Assembly: GCA_021229015.1 (NCBI GenBank)
Contig: CM037777.1
Location: 51,532,443 to 51,596,442 of the forward strand
Direction: 5' to 3'
DNA: 64,000 nt
Source: Solen grandis
Lineage: Eukaryota > Mollusca > Bivalvia > Adapedonta > Solenidae
Shown: piece by piece, positions 20,941-33,300 of the stretch
How the letters are laid out: every line of letters begins with the position of its first letter
How positions within the stretch are numbered: position 1 is the stretch's first letter
Translations under genes and position numbers: made by a program
Notes under the pieces: model-generated
The model's input: the letters and a program-made list of their open reading frames with translations, nothing else
Told to the model about the DNA's origin: nothing
The model's database searches: none

Positions 20941-21440
20941 TGCTGATTTGGGTAATAACACTGCCGAAGCAATAGTAAACTCAAATAATCAAGTCAAGTC
21001 ATTGACAGACTGATCAAGGTTATGCTAAGGATTGAAAGGCTAAGCAAGATAATTGCTGATCAGGGTTATGCTAGTAATTGACAGGCTGATCAAGGCCTTT
21101 GCTGATCAGGGTTATGCTAATGATTTAAGGGATGAATCAGGGTCATGCCAGTGATTGAAAGGCAAATCAGGGTTATTGATCAACAGGCTGATTAGGGTTA
21201 TGCAGTTTGCTAAGCCTATTTAAGATCCTTTGAGAGGAGGGAGAACTGTAAAACCTGGTCATACCATGACTCACTTGTTGTCTTAGAAGGTTTTTATGGT
21301 CTTTCAAGGTTAGAAATGATGTGTATTAATTGGAAAATGTGCTCAGACATATTGATTTGACTCCATACAGACCCATTTTTTCTGATGATTGGGAAGGGAC
21401 CATATTAGAATTGCCATTTTTAAGGGAGTAAAGGCACCGT

Positions 21441-22715
21441 TTTTAGCTCACCTGAGCACGAAGTGCTCAAGGTGAGCTTTTGTGATCACCCTGCATCTGT
21501 CGTCTGTCATTGTCCGTCGTCAACAATTTACTTTAAACGACATCTCCTATGAAACCGCTTGGCAGAATTTGATTAAATTTGGCAGGGATGTTCCTTGGGT
21601 GAACCTTCACAAAAGTTTCTAAAATAAACTTCATCCATGTGGAACTCTGGTTGCCATGGCAACAGAAAAAAAAAAAATGAAAACTTTAAAAATCATCTCC
21701 TTCAAAACAATTGGCAAGATTTCAAAATAATTTGGTACAGATATTCCTTGGGTAACTCTCTACCAAGATTGCTAAAATTATTCTGATCCATAAAAAAACA
21801 TGGCCGCCATGGGCAGGGCTAATTTGCTTTAAAATTATGTATTAGTGAATTAAACATCTCTGAACGTGACAGAATTGATAAATTGAGGGAGATCTTGTGA
21901 AGCTTCACAAAGTTGCTAAAAATTCCAATCATAAAAACTGCGCCATGGCGGTCAAATTTCCTTTATGTGATAGTGAAATCTCTAAATACACTCTCTGAAA
22001 CCGCTGGACGAATTTGATTTAACTAGCAGGATGATCTTGGTGAAGCTCCACAAGTTGCTAAATGATTCAATCTGTAAAAAAACATGCGCCGTGGCTATTT
22101 GCTTATATGTATATAGTGAAATCTTTAAACCACATCTCCTCTGAAATCACTGGACAGAATTGATAAATTGCAGGATATTTGGTTACTCACAAGTTCTAAA
22201 ATTTCGACCATAGAAACATGGCACCATTGCGGGTATTTGCTTATAGTATATGTGAAATATTTAACAACATCTCTTGAAACTGCTCAACGGAATTTCATTA
22301 TATTTGGCAAGGATATTTTAAGCACAAATTTCTCTGTGTAAAATAGCTGATTTTGGCTGCCAGGGGCGGGGCTAATTTGCCTTATATGTATATAGTGAAA
22401 TCTCAAAATGACATCTCCTCTGAAACTGCTTGACAGAATTTGATTAAATTTGGCAAGGATGATCCTTGGGCAAAGCTTCACAAAAGTTGCTAAAATTATT
22501 CCGATCCGTAAGAAAATATGACTACAAGGGCAGGATTTATTTGACTTAAATGTATATATTGAATCTCCTCTGAAACTGCCAGACAGAATTTGATTTAACT
22601 TTGAAGGGATCATCTCCTTCAAAACTATGGGCCAGATTTCAAAATGTTTTAATACAGACTGATGTTCTTTGGGTAACCCTATACTCAGGTGAGCGTCCAG
22701 GGGAATCATGGCTTT
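21441..22715 (+). mobile_element. Family 1 non-autonomous element (Helentron-like), copy A
   Basis: It begins TTTTAGCTCACCTGAGCAC and folds at once with GTGCTCAAGGTGAGCT into a near-perfect hairpin. Then come CCGTCGTC repeats and several degenerate copies of a roughly 150-200 base unit containing GACAGAATTTGATTAAATTTG. The 3' end (CTCAGGTGAGC, then a decayed stem-loop CAGGGGAATCATGGC) has lost the consensus CTCTTGTT. There is no coding capacity. Confidence 0.6.
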
Positions 22716-22910
22716 ATTTTGGAGAAGGAAATGGTTTATTTTGGAGAAGGAAAAACCTTGGGGTAAATAGCAATTTGGGGAAAAAATAAATTTAGAGAAA
22801 TTTTCAAATGGGATGATACTAGAGCTGAAACAAATAGCTGGGTACCTGCAGGTAGGGTAGAAAATTGCCATTACAAAATAATTACCAGTACCTGTTACCT
22901 GATTTCGGCC

Positions 22911-23795
22911 TTTTTAGCTCACCTGAGCAAGATCAGGGTGAGCTTTTGGGATACTTGATTGTCCGTCGTCCGTCGTGCGTCGTCCGTCGTCCGTCAACAA
23001 TTTTGATGTTTACACACTAGAGGCCACAATTTTGATCCAATCTTCCTCAAACTTGGTCAGTATGTTTGTCTTGATGATATCTTGAACCCTTTCGAAAATG
23101 GGTCAGGTTGGATCAAAAAGTAGGTCAGTAGGTCAAATCTTAGAAAAATCTTGTTTACACATTAGAGGCCACAATTTTGATCCAATCTTCCTCAAACTTG
23201 GTCAGAATGTTTGTCTTGATGATATCTTGAACCCTTTCGAAAATGGGTCAGGTTGGATCAAAAAGTAGGTCAGTAGGTCAAATCTTAGAAAAATCTTGTT
23301 TACACACAAGAGGCCACAATTTTGATCCTATCTTCCTCAAATTGGTCAGAATGTTTGTCTTGATGATATCTTGAACCCTTTCGAAAATGGGTCAGGTTGG
23401 ATCCAAAAGTAGGTCAATAGGTCAAATCTTAAAAAAATCTTGTTTACACACTAAAGGCCACAGTTTTGATGCAATCTTCCTCAAACTTGGTAAGATTGTT
23501 TGTCATGATGATATCTCGAACCAGTTTGAAAATCGGTGGGGCTGGACAGAAATGTAGGTCAGTAGGTCAAATCTTAGAAAAGTTTTGTTTATACTCTGAG
23601 GGCAACATTTTTGGTCCAATCATCTTCAAACTTTGGCAGAATGTTTGTCATGATGATATCTTTTGTGGATGGGGTCAGAAAATTCCTGAACATTGTTTCA
23701 CCTCATCATCTTAATTCTAAAGCAATCTGTTTTGTACAGGCAATGAATGATACTTTTCTCGGGTGAGCGATCTAGGGCCATCTTGGCCCTCTTGT
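22911..23795 (+). mobile_element. Family 1 non-autonomous element, copy B
   Basis: The 5' end is TTTTTAGCTCACCTGAGCA with CCGTCGTCCGTCGTGCGTC. It holds about five tandem copies of a ~145-base unit starting TTGTTTACACACTAGAGGCC. The 3' end has CTCGGGTGAGCGATC, the stem-loop AGGGCCATCTTGGCCCT and CTTGT. Its internal repeat differs from that of copies A, C and E but equals that of copy D at 46384-47855. Confidence 0.7.
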
Positions 23796-23924
23796 CTGTT
23801 ATGAAACCTTTTTTATAACATATATATACATCAATAGCCAATTCATAATCATATCCTTAAACAGACTTCTAGAATAATCTTCACATGCTTCAAGATGGGC
23901 ATATTTTGGGTGTACACAGTCCAT

Positions 23925-24085
23925 ATCAGGGGTGTAGCCAGAGGTAATTGGATGTTGAAGCCCACACCTTTAAGGCCTGGATTGAGTGCCAAGGGCACAA
24001 GCTTAGGGAGAGCATGAGAAGGGGGCAGAGCCCCCTTCTCGTCAGGGGGTTTCAGGGGATCTCCCCCTAGAAAATTTTGAAAAAT
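23925..24085 (-). repeat. Degraded repeat with GC-rich core
   Basis: A G/C-rich block (GGGGGCAGAGCCCCCTTCTC at its core, self-complementary) with GGGGTGTAGCCAGAGG upstream resembles a class of short elements common in invertebrate genomes. The 155-codon - strand open frame across it has no domain. Confidence 0.35.
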
Positions 24086-24684
24086 ATGTGTGATTTTGTT
24101 GCTTCTGGTAATGTCCGGGCAGACTTCTGACCCATCAAATTTGGAACATTTTTTGGTTATTTGTTTTGTAATGATCGGAGTAAGACAGTAACCAAAACAT
24201 TTGACATAAAAATGAATCATTAAGCAACACTGAATGATGCAGAATAAAACACTAGCACAACATAGGAACTCTCTCAGCTTGTAAGTGGCATTAAGTTTAT
24301 ATACTGGAAGGATCACAGATAAGTTTCAAAGTGGGTTTTTCTGAGTTATTTTTGTTTCTACTCTAGCAATAAAAAGGCAAGTCGCCTGGGTTTTCGATCC
24401 ACAAATACTCTGATCATTTCTTCAATATCTATTTCTGTATGCTTTTAGGCATGCATCAATTAGCCAGTGATGAAAGTCTGTCAGTTTTCATAGTCGATCG
24501 CAAATATGTCTTGACTCTTTGTATCACGCTGAGAGACCTTTCAGCTGTTGCAGTTGCCATAGGCATAGCTGAAAGAAACTTAGCATCTAAATATTTTTCA
24601 ATTTTTACGTTAGGCAAAAAAAAAAAAAAATCCATTTCTGTTCTCCTGACCAACCCTATTTTTAGCTTGACTATTTGAAGAATG

Positions 24685-25497
24685 TGAGAGCTTTTGTAGT
24701 CGCCCTTGCGTTGGCGTCGGCATTGGCGTTGCAGCTTTTGGTTAAAGTTTTGCGTGCAAGTTAATATCAACCTTATATATCAATAACCATTTATGGTATT
24801 GACTTGAAAGTTTATAAATATGTTTAGGGGCATCAGACAACCAAGGTAGATAACTCTTGACTGAATTTAATATGAATTATGGCCCCTTTTTAACTTAGAA
24901 ATTTTGGTTAAAGTTTTGCATGCAATAGAAAATTTGGTTAAAGTTTTGTGTGCAAGCTTCTATCTAGTTTGTATCTCAATAACCATTCATGGTATTGACT
25001 TGAAAGTTTATGAACATGTTTAGGGGCATCAGACAACCTAGGTAGATAACTCTTGATGGAATATATTACAAATTATGGCCCCTTTTTAACTTAGAAATTT
25101 TGGTTAAAGTTATGCATGCAAGATACTCTCATGCATATATCTCAGTATCCAGGCATGCAATTGATTTGAAACAACTTTAATATGTATAGGGGTATCATAC
25201 TTTCATGGTAGATAACTGTTGATGGAATATGTTACAAATTATGGCCCTTTTTTAACTTGGATTTTTGGTTAAAGTTTTGCATGCACAGTGTTATTGTGCT
25301 TATGTCTCAGTAAATAGGCATGGGATTGATTTTAGACATCATAAAAATATTAAGGGGTATCAGACTATCAAGGTATATCATTTTTGACTATTATTATGTA
25401 CAGGGTATGTGGAGGGCAAGAATTGAAATAGATTTCATTTGATTTACTAACAAGCATTTTGAATAGTCGAGCGTGCTGTCCTCTGATAGCTCTTGTT
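24685..25497 (+). mobile_element. Family 2 non-autonomous element, complete copy
   Basis: It begins GAGAGCTTTTGTAGTCGCC followed by GCGTTGGCGTCGGC-type repeats. The interior is four degenerate copies of a ~165-base unit containing TTTGGTTAAAGTTTTGC and AATTATGGCCC. The 3' end is the stem-loop GCTGTC-CTCT-GATAGC followed by TCTTGTT. The copy at 503-752 shares the last 250 bases. There is no coding capacity. Confidence 0.7.
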
Positions 25498-26013
25498 TAA
25501 CTACTGATCCTTAATTTTTTTACCTTTCCACCTTAAAAAAAATATTTCCCTTTTTTTTTACCTTTCATTCCATGTAAAAAAAAAAAATAAAATCCCGAAC
25601 TACTGGCCCTCTTTTTTTATTTGCTGGAGACTAGAAATGGAACTTTTTTTTTGACCTTATTTATGAAAGCGCATACTTGAAAAAATAATGCTGGAGCCCG
25701 GGCTTCCAGGCTTCCGCCTGACTACACGACTGGATATTATGTTGAAAGGTGTCAGGTGCAGATATTGTAAAACCTGACCCACCTGTTAAAGATTCTCTGT
25801 CTAGTCTGGCTCCCACTGTATTTAAGCCTCAGTTGTCAGATGATTGGTACAACACAGTAATTGTAATGGGAACAAATGAGATACAAATAAATTGAAATGA
25901 TTATAATTGAGATAAAAATTAATTGTAATTTGATAATTACTATTGAGATCAAAAGTATTTGTAATGTTAAATTTGTTTTAATTGTTTTTTTTTTTTTTTT
26001 TTTTAATGTTTTT
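25498..26013. other. Non-coding stretch with homopolymer tracts
   Basis: T- and A-rich runs (for example around 25986-26020) and no exon or known repeat. Confidence 0.45.
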
Positions 26014-27206
26014 TTTTAGCTCACCTGAGATTAAATTTGGCATGGATGATCTAGGGGTGAAGCTTTACAAAAGTTGCTCAAATTATTCTGATCTGTAAAA
26101 AAACATAGCCGCCATGGGCGGGGCTAATTTGCCTCATATATGTATAGTGAAATCTCTAAATGACATCTCTTCTGAAACCACTGGACAGAATTTGATTAAA
26201 TTTTGCAGGGATGATCATTGGGTAAAGCTTCACAAAAGTTGCTAAAAGTATTCTGATCCATAAAAAAACATGACCACCAGGGAGGGGCTAATTTGCCTTA
26301 TACAGTCGGCTCTCGAAAGTTCGAACACCCTCGGGGAAAAAAAAATGTTCGAATTATCGGTAGTGCGAATTTTCCAAAGTAAACAGAAACAAGAATGTTT
26401 GACATGCATCATAACATTTATCGCCGGTTCGTTGGCAATTTCATTTGTATATGCATTTAAAAACAAACTGGCCACACGTACTAACATGTACTTGTGAAAT
26501 ATATCTGCAATTATATTGATAAAGAAATGAAAATAAAAAATGAAATTTTACGTGTTTAATTTATGTATCTGTATGTTCCATGTACGTCTTGTGTATACAC
26601 ATTATGCATGCCGATTGCGTGGGATAGGATACACTGTAATTAATTGCTGCAATTAACAAGCTGATTAGTCACACACTTTACACTCACTTTACACGCGGAA
26701 CTAACATGAGCCAGTTGTCAATCAATTAACACGCGTCGCAACAAACACACTTACACATATGTCTTTGTTTACTATTCACACATTCGTCGGAGGTGTTAAT
26801 TCGGGGTGCGATTAGGAATTCGAATTTACAGGTATAAATTACGTTGATTTAATTGTACTGGGACCTCAGATCTTGTTCGAAAGTTCCAATTATCACGGTT
26901 CTGATTATCAGTACCCGAACATATGAATTTATATAGGAATTCTGCCGGGACCAAGAAACGTGTTCGAAAAACATGTGGTGTTCCGAAAATCCGGATTCTA
27001 ACTTTCGAGAGTCGACTGTATGTATATAGCGAAATCTTTAAATGACATCTTCTCTGAAACTGTTGGACAGAATTTGATAAAACTTTGCAGGGATCACCTC
27101 CTTCAAAATTACTGGCCAGATTTCAAAATGTTTTTATACAGACTGATGTTCCTTGGGTAACCCTATACTCGGGTGAGCGATCAAGGGCCATCATGGCCCT
27201 CTTGTT
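26014..27206 (+). mobile_element. Family 1 non-autonomous element, copy C, split by a nested insertion
   Basis: The 5' end TTAGCTCACCTGAG lacks the second half of the hairpin. The 3' end is intact: CTCGGGTGAGCGATC, the stem-loop AGGGCC-ATCAT-GGCCCT and CTTGTT. Unit words such as GACAGAATTTGATTAAATTT tie it to copy A. A 716-base element interrupts it at 26303. Confidence 0.75.
26303..27018. mobile_element. Nested TA-target MITE (pogo/Tigger-like ends), 716 bp
   Basis: The ends are inverted repeats: CAGTCGGCTCTCGAAAGTT on the left and the complement of CAGTCGACTCTCGAAAGTT on the right. TA is duplicated at 26301-26302 and 27019-27020. Joining the flanks gives GCCTTATATGTATATAG, exactly the uninterrupted sequence found in copy A near 22380. 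The CAGT start with a TA target fits pogo/Tigger-type elements. No transposase is encoded. Confidence 0.8.
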
Positions 27207-27289
27207 GAAAAATAATATATTTTGTGAAAAATAATAAATGAGAAAAATCAGTTAGTATGTATGTGTGTTTTGTGTGTATGTAGGTTACC

Positions 27290-27304
27290 ATGAGCGCCAC
27301 GTAG
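27290..27304 (+). promoter_or_regulatory. Short upstream open frame before the start codon
   Basis: Directly upstream of the LRR/SPRY gene's start codon lies an ATG followed by three codons and TAG, ending 10 bases before the main ATG. If the leader is used as drawn (acceptor TATGTAG at about 27283), it could reduce initiation at 27315. Confidence 0.35.
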
Positions 27305-27314
27305 ACCAGCTGGA

Positions 27315-27383
27315 ATGGACAAAGTGTTCCCGAAGGAAGAGGCCCTGCTACGGGGCTATATACACCTCACTGACGACCGAATA
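27315..27383 (+). CDS. LRR/SPRY gene, first coding exon
   Basis: It encodes 23 residues (MDKVFPKEEALLRGYIHLTD and three more) and ends at the donor ATA|GTGAGT in phase 0. Confidence 0.8.
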
Positions 27384-30300
27384 GTGAGTAACATCTAGAC
27401 ACCAGGGTTTTATGAGGATTTTTTTCAAATGGGGATCAAGTGACTGCTTGATTTATAGATAAATATTTTTAAGTATTTTGGGGTCATTTAGAAAATGTGA
27501 TGATCAAAATGGGCAATATTGTGCACCATTGAAAACCCTGTGACACTAATGATTATTGTATGTTATGATGAAAAGAAAAATAATTTGTAGGTATGTTTAA
27601 GCACTGTATACAGAGGCATCAAATTCAACATTTTCTCATTATTAATTATATATCATATAAAATGAGTCCCAATTTTTAATTGCACCATGTTTACAATGCA
27701 AAAAGAAATAAGACAGTACAAGAAACAAGCATCTGCATAGTTTTGTGCATATGTCAAATCTGAAAATTGGATTATTAGCTGGTACTCGATGCCTTAATAA
27801 GACTAATAAGTAGAGAGACCATGATTTGTGTGTGCAGGCAGTGTTGAAAGATGGGCTACCAGAGGCTGACAAGCAGGACACGTGGTCCCTGGCAGGCAAT
27901 GGGTATGTGACAGATGCCGTGCTGTACCTCATCAAGAAACACTCCACTAAGGTATGTAACACCTCTGTTCTCAGTTTTGTCATTACTGTTGTCATATTTA
28001 GCATCATCAAAATCATCAATGACACAAACATAATATTAGCATAAACATGATCATCATTAGCATAAGCATGGTCATCATAAGCATAAGCATGGTCATCATC
28101 AAATAAGCATGGTCATCATCAACATAAGCATGGTCATCATCAATATAAGCATGATCATCATCAATATAAGCATGTCATCATCAATATAAGCATGTCATCA
28201 ACATAAGCATGGCCATCATCAATATAAGCATGACCATCATCAGTATAAGCATGGTCATCATTAGTATAAGCATGGTCATCATTAGCATAAGCATGGTCAT
28301 CATTAGCACAAGCATGGTCATCATCAATATAAGCATGACCATCATCAATATAAGCATGGCCATCATCAATATAAGCATGCCCATCATCAATATAAGCATG
28401 ATCATCATTAGTATAAGCATGGTCATCATCAATATAAGCATGGCCATCATCAATATAAGCATGACCATCATCAATATAAGCATGACCATCATCAATATAA
28501 GCATGGCCATCATCAATATAAGCATGCCCATCATCAATATAAGCATGACCATCATCAATATAAGCATGCCCATCATCAATATAAGCATGCCCATCATCAA
28601 TATAAGCATGGCCATCATCAATATAAGCATGCCCATCATCAATATAAGCATGCCCATCATCATCAATATAAGCATGCCATCATCAATATAAGCATGGCCA
28701 TCATCAATATAAGCATGCCCATCATCAATATAAGCATGACCATCATCAATATAAGCATGACCATCATCAATATAAGCATGGCCATCATCAATATAAGCAT
28801 GCCCATCATCAATATAAGCATGCCCATCATCAACATAAGCATGGTCATGATCAATATAAGCATGACCATCATCAGTATAAGCATGGTCATCATTAGTATA
28901 AGCATGGCCATCATCAATATAAGCATGCCATCATAACATAAGCATGGTCATGATCAATATAAGCATGACCATCATCAGTATAAGCATGGTCATCATTAGC
29001 ATAAGCATGGTCATCATTAGCATAAGCATGCCATCATCAATATAAGCATAACCATCATCAGTATAAGCATGGTCATCATTAGCATAAGCATGATCATCAT
29101 CAGTATAAGCATGGTCATCATTAGCATAAGCATGATCATCATAAATATAAGCATGGTCATCATTAGTATAAGCATGATCATCATCAGTATAAGCATGGTC
29201 ATCATCAGTATAAGCATGACCATCATCAATATAAGCATGGTCATCATTAGCATAATCATTATCAAATCTAGCATACCTTAACCATTATAGTTGTTACAAT
29301 TATAATCATTAAAATCAGTAGTTTTGTAGCTAAATGCATGTAAATTATGTAATCAGTAGGTTTTAAGATATAATTGAAAAACACATTAAGCCTTCTTATT
29401 AAGCCCCAAAGACATGTTGAAGTTGTATTGAACCTGAATTAGATGCAATCTGTATTAAGCAACCAGCCTAGTGTTAGCAACCATCTGGCATTTTATCATA
29501 CATTAACCTCCGTTATGCAGACCCCTGGACTGTACAGCCGCGTTTTTCTGTTTCCTAGACCAGACTGGCTGTTTAAGACAGTATGGTGTGATTGTATGCC
29601 GAAGGCCTGATGAATTTATTCTAAACATTGCACAACACAAATATTAACATAAACTTCACTGCCAGGTGGCTAATGAGACATACAGTCCTCAGATAAATGA
29701 AATACTTACAGTTGCATGTTAAACCCAAGCAAACAAACAGTATTCACAGAATGTGGTATTGTTTCTGTGTGTTGCAGGACCAGCGATTGTTTGCCGGGAT
29801 AAAGACTGTGGATCTGACTGGTTGCTCTCTGATCACTGATCATGGTATCAACTGCCTGTATGACTGTCTACAGAATGTCACTACACTGGAGAGGGTAGGA
29901 ATTGACCTTGTCCACTCTGTAATGTTACAAAATTAACTACATGTACCCTTTTTCACAATATGCATCATTTTATGTTAGACCACTGAAGGAAACAATAGGT
30001 TTGTGTATGGTTCTGTTGTTCAGAGGTATAGCACTCGCCAGTAGAAAAAATGCCCAGACCTCGGACTTGCTTTTCAGTACAATCTCAGACTCATCATCAA
30101 ATATCTTCCCTTTTGTTTCCATTGGCAAGGTTTGAGTTTGAGCTTGAAAATCATAAGAATAATTTTGTTTATGAGAATATAGGACATCAGGTTTTAATAT
30201 GTAGTTGACAGTCAATAAATATATGCTGGTGCAATTCTGGTAGCTCAGTCATTAGAGCACTCACTCTGTAATTGACAAATGTTATAGACATTTCTAGCTC

Positions 30301-33300
30301 AGTGTTTCGAACGTTTTGACTTTCTCTATCTCATGGGGTGGGGGCGTTTATTAGTAGAAGCTCTGGTCTTAGTAAATGTTGTAAAAAAAAAAAATCCTTT
30401 CTCCCTCCCTTACCACACACACATACATGCCCATACTAGCAACTAGCAACGTCAGATAGTTGTAACATGAGGTGTTCCTTATTTATAACTGATAATGAGG
30501 TGATCTTTATGTTGAAGGATCTTAAAATGAGGGATCCTTTTGTTGATATAGATTGGGTGGTCCTTAAATTGGGGTTGTCTTAATATAGAAGAGGTCTCAA
30601 GAATGAGATGGTCCTTATGTTCAGGATGTCTTAATTTGGGGATGGTCTCAAGGTTGAGGTGGTTCTTATGTTGAGGATATCTTAATTTGGGGGTGGTCTC
30701 ATGAATGGGGTGGTCATCATGTTTGGTCTTAAGTTGAAGGTGGTCACAAGAATTAGGTTGTACATATGTTAAAATGGTCTTTATTTGGAAATGTATCAAG
30801 AATGGGGAGGACCCGTCTTTATTTGAGGTTTCCCTTTTCATTTTAGATCAGTATAGATGGCTGCAGCAGGCTGACAGAGAGGAGCAAGCTGCTGCTGGCC
30901 CAGTTACAGAGTCAGAATCAGTTCCTGACCATCGACACCCAGGCAACCCTGTCCAGTGTCTCACTCTACAGTGCGACTGCAGGTTAGGCACTATAATGAC
31001 CCACTTAATGGGGCCTTTACTTGTAAAACAGACTTTTCTGAACTTTTTTTCCACATGCATGATGTAAGAAAAAATCCCTTGCAGTAAGTTTAAAACCTGG
31101 TTAGCTTGCCCATAATCTTAATGAAAGAAGATGCTCCTCAGTTTTCATTCGACCATAAAATAAACTATATTGTTTATTAAGAATAATTTCATGTAACAGG
31201 TACTGTAAATATTCTAGGAATATTCTAGGAATGTTCTATATAAACATATACAAATTTGACAAAACTTCTTCAAGGTTAATATCCTTTATACTCCCACATA
31301 ATCTTAATGACTGTTTTGCTTATTATAGTTGATTTGATGCATTACTGACATAGCTAATGCCTAGTTATTGCAAACAGAATTTATCTCTTTATAATACCAG
31401 CAGAATATGTAATAATGGTTGACCTTTATGGATTTATAAGTGTATGTAGTTATTTATTTATCAATAGGGTATGTGCTATCTGGTCTCTGTTAGTATAATC
31501 ATGTGTATTTTAAAATAAATGGCCATAATAGGTGGTATACAATTCGATTGACAGTGTAGATAGAGTGAGAGCGAAACTAGGCTAAGTGCTTATATATCTA
31601 TATGAACTTAGCCTAGTTTTGCTCTAATCCCTCATGACTTGTTCAGTGAAATTAAGCTCTGAAGAAGTATTAAATTGACAATTTGTGAACTGGCAGGTAA
31701 AACTTTTGAAATACAAACTGGGGAATAGAAGTACGGTTAATATATATTTTAATGTCTTATTTTATGGGACTGATTTAATTCATACTTGTTACAGGTACTT
31801 CACAATTAAGCCATAAAATTTGTTTGTTTTTTAATGATCAGTGTTGCATATGTTGCATATCCTCTGTATGGCCAAATTCTTTGCAGTGAATACTTATAAT
31901 GTATTTGAATAGCTTAAATTTTTTTCTTCCCAAAATCTGACTCCTTTTCCTGAAAATATCTAATTTTGGAAAAAAAGGTCACCTGTTTGATGCATTTAAT
32001 TTAATATAGTTTCATTAAAGTGACTTAAAATGTTATTTATTATTTGGGTTATGTAAGGGTTTCCCCTTGTTTATTTTAGTTTCAATTTTCTGGAGCTATA
32101 GGATATATTAAAAAAGAAAAAACCAAAACAATAAAACGGCAATTTGCACATTTCAGTCAAAGATTTGAATTACATGTACTTGAAATTTCTAAATTGAATA
32201 AAATAACTTTTAACAATTTTAAATGCTGTTGATAACTCATATACAGAACATCAGTATTAATTAAAAAAGCTAATCATTAATACTGATAATTTTATGGAAG
32301 AATGTTATTAATTATCATTGTTTCATTTTGTGCATTTTTATACTACATGTGTTTCTATATTAAACAAAACCACAACAGTGCTAACTGCTTTACTGAATTA
32401 CACACCTGTAATGTTAAAAAATGTATATTTAATCATTGTTAACATAAAAAGAATCAAGTTTGAACTTTAAATGCTTAATAAGGTATATAAGAATTGGACT
32501 GAAGGTGAGTTGGGAATATACTACATATAGGATCTCACACGAGTTGTCATATAATATAAAATTTTATTAAACGAGTTCCATTTTCTTGGACGACAGGCTC
32601 ACTTTTTACCATTTTCTTGAATGAGTTTCATAAAATTTTATATTATATGACAACTCATGTGAGATTCTTTTTATCATATGACTTTAAATGCTGAGATTAA
32701 ATGGAAAAATAATGTTTTGATGCTTTGTGAGCATTTTTGCACATTGTTTTTATCCCATGAATTGTATAGGGTTAAATGACATCATGACGTTGTTATATTA
32801 CACATGTTGGATATTAAAAAAATACATAATGGCTATATTATATAGAAAACAAGAAATGTCATAAAAATGTATATTATGCAATAAAGTGGTGCTGGTAGAT
32901 TATTTGGTTCTGATTTGCTGAAGCGAAAAAAGGAAGAAATGTCTTGGATGGGATGTTCTCATTTGTAGATTAAAATTAATGTTAAGATCACATTAGAAGA
33001 TCAAATGCTAACTAGTATAATGCCACTCTTGTATATACAGGCTTGACTGTGCATCTCACCAGTGCTACTGTAAAGTTATTTTAAATCTTATTCATTTTAC
33101 TTTAGGACAGTAGGATGGCTTTATGAGTTGCCAGTTGGTTAAACAGTCCAGGCAAGCTCATCAATTCCAAAGGAATAATATAGCATACCTGTGTCTTGTT
33201 CTGGAGTTAGGTTAAGATTAATGGGTCAGCAATGTTTAAAGTCTCCATATTATGGAAAAATATTTAGGATTATGAAGTGGTTACAAATGCATCCCAAGTT

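Noticed and set aside
22284..22871. 195-codon - strand open frame
   Set aside because: It runs through the internal repeats of family 1 copy A; similar peptides (AGMILGST...) come from the same repeats at 56332-56843.
23849..24316. 155-codon - strand open frame with a hydrophobic N-terminus
   Set aside because: It overlaps a dispersed GC-rich repeat remnant and has no family features.
27190..27202. Palindrome GGGCCATCATGGCCC as an operator or terminator
   Set aside because: It recurs at the 3' ends of a dispersed element family, so it belongs to the element, not to the neighbouring gene.
28181..29281. Several 70-164-codon open frames of repeated Met/Leu/Ile
   Set aside because: Products of the 21-base minisatellite in intron 2, present on both strands.
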